A DNA stretch of 8,209 nucleotides from Kiritimatiellia bacterium. GTDB lineage: Bacteria > Verrucomicrobiota > Kiritimatiellia > UBA8416 > JABMPJ01. Where the stretch lies: NCBI GenBank assembly GCA_029939545.1, contig JAOZSS010000106.1:1-8209 (forward strand). The letters are read 5' to 3'. This document shows, piece after piece, positions 6,932 through 8,209 of the stretch (position 1 is its first letter; every line of letters begins with the position of its first letter). The notes beneath the pieces were generated by a model. That model was not told where the DNA came from, searched no databases, and saw nothing but the letters and a program-made list of their open reading frames with translations. Position numbers and translations under genes: made by a program.

Positions 6932-7237
6932 TTAGAAAGCTATACGTTCCACAAAATATCGGGTCTGGCCCACGCCTGCCCTCTCGGCCTCTTTCAGAAG
7001 CTGTGAGGCGAGATGCCGATTATGCTCCGTGAGCAGTCCGTGTTTGTCAAGCTGGTCTACCGCGGCAGCATCGATGGCCACGGGGTCGCGCAAGAAGAGG
7101 ATGAGCATCTGGCGCCCGCCATTCGCCTTCGGTGGCAAGTTCAATATGCTCATGCATACCACGCGATGATTGAGGGTGTCGAATGCCGCCCGGGCATGTG
7201 CCGCCACGACCGACCGGAAATGCTCCGGCGTGGCATC
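6932..7237 (-). pseudogene. C-terminal remnant of a DUF362-type protein
   Basis: The open stretch of about 101 residues (TAA stop at 6932-6934) resembles the end of DUF362 proteins, which normally pair this domain with 4Fe-4S ferredoxin motifs. I recognise the order FRSVVAAHARAAFDT, a VVCMSILNL strand, the characteristic RDPVAIDAAAVDQL, and AERAGVGQTRYFVERI at the end. The rest of the gene, including any Cys cluster, is absent. TAA and TGA occur in tandem at 7238-7243, with no good ribosome site downstream. Sequence in the same frame continues up to the stop of the ABC permease (FLDPTGMDVGGITY), so decay by nonsense mutations is possible: single-base changes would restore Tyr and Trp at the two stops. 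A GTG at 7205-7207 could start a 91-residue product, but I consider this unlikely. The assignment rests on remembered family patterns. Confidence 0.55.
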
Positions 7238-7291
7238 TCATTAATAGGTAATGCCGCCAACGTCCATACCCGTAGGGTCAAGGAAAACGGT

Positions 7292-8125
7292 CTATTCATT
7301 ACGACTCCGATCTTGCCTGGTGCATTTCACAATACTCAGGATGGTCAGCAATACCCCAAGAAACAAAGCCACCGAGACACCCGCCGAAAAATCCATCCAC
7401 TGACAGAAGAGCAGGCCGGCGATTGAGGCGACTGTTCCTGCCGCCCAGGCGATCAGGAGGCGAACATGCCACTTTTTCGCAAACAACGCTGATGTGGTGG
7501 CCGGGATGATTAGGAAGCAGAAGACGACCACGACGCCCGCCAGCCGGACGGCGAAGGTAATGACGAGACCACAGAGCGCATAGAACAGGAAATCCCACAG
7601 GATGACATTTCTGCCCTTGTTTGCCGCTTCTTCGTAGTTGTCGGAGATCTCCTGAAACGGACGGCGGCACACGATGAAGCCTGCGCCCGCGATGGCGAAT
7701 ACAATGGCGGTCAAGACCAGATCCTTCCACTCGACCCACAGCAGGCTGCCGGCCAGCATCTCCTGTACATGCGTGTGGCCGCAGGTGCTTTTCCCAATCA
7801 GAAAAAGGGTGCCTGCCGCCACGATGGCGTATGTGATGCCTATCGTCGCTTCGATGGGAAGCCGAGAGACGCGATGGCGAGCCACAGCGAAGAACGCTGC
7901 CGCCAGCAAGGTGGCACCAACGGCGCAGGCCAGAGCCTGCGGGGAATCACCATGGACGTGAAACATCATGTGCGCCGCTATCGCGCCTAACGCAGCGATC
8001 TGGGCCACCGCGATGTCTATGAAAATGACCTCACGTTTGAGCACATGCAGCCCCAGGTAGCTCAGAATCACGGTCAGCAGCAGACACGCAAGCAACGGCA
8101 AACCCAACATGGCAACAATGCTCAT
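7292..8125 (-). CDS. Metal ABC transporter permease, ABC-3 family (ZnuB/MntB-like)
   Basis: Inner-membrane channel subunit of an importer for zinc, manganese or a related metal, 277 residues, the family's usual length. The protein is a chain of hydrophobic helices (about 7-8 membrane segments) starting within the first ten residues. ABC-3 landmarks are visible: FIDIAVAQIAALGAIAAH (residues 35-52), RLPIEATIGITYA (88-100), EMLAGSLLWVEW (122-133) and IIPATTSALFAKKW in the cytoplasmic coupling region. Histidines cluster at H52, H56, H58 and at H117/H119 (GHTH), as expected for a metal path, but they do not identify the metal. ATG 8125 has a strong Shine-Dalgarno (GGAAGGAG, 7 bases upstream) and overlaps the preceding gene's stop as ATGA, so it is a late gene in a leftward operon. 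No ATPase or binding protein is in view. Downstream lie only gene remnants, with no convincing terminator. Confidence 0.92.
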   Translation of the reverse strand: MSIVAMLGLPLLACLLLTVILSYLGLHVLKREVIFIDIAVAQIAALGAIAAHMMFHVHGDSPQALACAVGATLLAAAFFAVARHRVSRLPIEATIGITYAIVAAGTLFLIGKSTCGHTHVQEMLAGSLLWVEWKDLVLTAIVFAIAGAGFIVCRRPFQEISDNYEEAANKGRNVILWDFLFYALCGLVITFAVRLAGVVVVFCFLIIPATTSALFAKKWHVRLLIAWAAGTVASIAGLLFCQWMDFSAGVSVALFLGVLLTILSIVKCTRQDRSRNE

Positions 8126-8209
8126 GATGTCGCTCCTTCCGCGATACGCTTGCTCCCGATCGGCTTTGAAAATGAACGGATGGCGAGTGCCACCACAAAG
8201 AACAGCCCC
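8122..8209 (-). CDS. 3' end of a membrane protein, probably a second metal ABC permease (partial)
   Basis: Only the last 28 codons are in the window. They encode a hydrophobic helix (LFFVVALAIRSF) and a short basic/polar tail ending in TGA at 8122-8124. The stop overlaps the next gene's start by 4 bp (ATGA), showing translational coupling. Two adjacent ABC-3 permeases are common in zinc/manganese uptake operons, and a final membrane helix with a short cytoplasmic tail fits such a protein. The fragment is too short to prove the family. The last few bases of this gene also contain the ribosome site for the following permease. Confidence 0.7.
   Translation of the reverse strand, partial: GLFFVVALAIRSFSKPIGSKRIAEGATS
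8133..8140 (-). promoter_or_regulatory. Strong Shine-Dalgarno of the ABC permease
   Basis: On the - strand this reads GGAAGGAG, 7 bases before ATG 8125. It lies inside the end of the upstream coding sequence and fixes the start of the permease, which agrees with the hydrophobic N-terminus expected of the family. Confidence 0.75.

Noticed and set aside
7232..7256. Inverted GGCAT...ATGCC near the permease 3' end as a terminator.
   Set aside because: The stem is only five pairs with a loop of about 14 bases and has no T-run in either direction.
7013..7426. A 137-codon + strand frame over the decayed region and the end of the ABC permease.
   Set aside because: Its translation is antisense to a recognisable permease C-terminus and the DUF362-like remnant, with no family resemblance of its own.

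Overview
The window carries an intact, tightly packed tripartite RND efflux operon on the + strand (about 204-6712). A decayed stretch holding two broken genes on the - strand follows (about 6681-7291). The window ends in a metal-type ABC permease gene cluster on the - strand (7292-8209). The genes are bacterial, Gram-negative and chromosomal in style: lipoprotein outer-membrane channel, periplasmic adaptor, inner-membrane RND pump, moderately high GC and strong GC bias at third codon positions. The gene style and the heptamer repeats remind me of Nitrospirota (Nitrospira-like) genomes, but that is an impression and was not tested. No RNA genes, complete insertion sequences or CRISPR arrays were seen.

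Bases 1-203 are a leader without a certain gene. They contain a perfect GC-rich hairpin and two 16-bp AT-rich dyads of identical geometry (6-bp arms, 4-bp spacer), centred 70 bp apart in front of a TetR-family regulator. From 204 the order is CecR-like TetR regulator, NodT/OprM-type outer-membrane lipoprotein, HlyD/AcrA-type membrane fusion protein, and HAE-1-like RND permease. Each gene overlaps the next (4, 8 and 4 bp), so the four are almost certainly one translationally coupled transcript. The regulator heads the operon and probably represses it through the upstream dyads until a ligand binds.

The most unusual structure is in the adaptor gene. It carries two tandem arrays of 7-bp units of related sequence (4 units at 2744-2771, 5 units at 3504-3538). 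The first encodes the tip region of the adaptor's coiled-coil hairpin. The second encodes its last residues and supplies the ribosome binding site of the pump gene. Because 7 is not a multiple of 3, any single-unit change would shift frame. A one-unit gain in the second array would remove the adaptor stop codon and join it in frame to the pump.

Between the two operons are a rhodanese-domain remnant (its 3' end overlaps the pump gene by 32 bp, convergently) and the C-terminal part of a DUF362-type protein with two stop codons just upstream. The right end has an ABC-3 (ZnuB/MntB-like) permease, preceded by a 4-bp overlap with the last 28 codons of another membrane protein, probably a second permease of the same transporter. 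The transporter's ATPase and solute-binding protein are not in this window.
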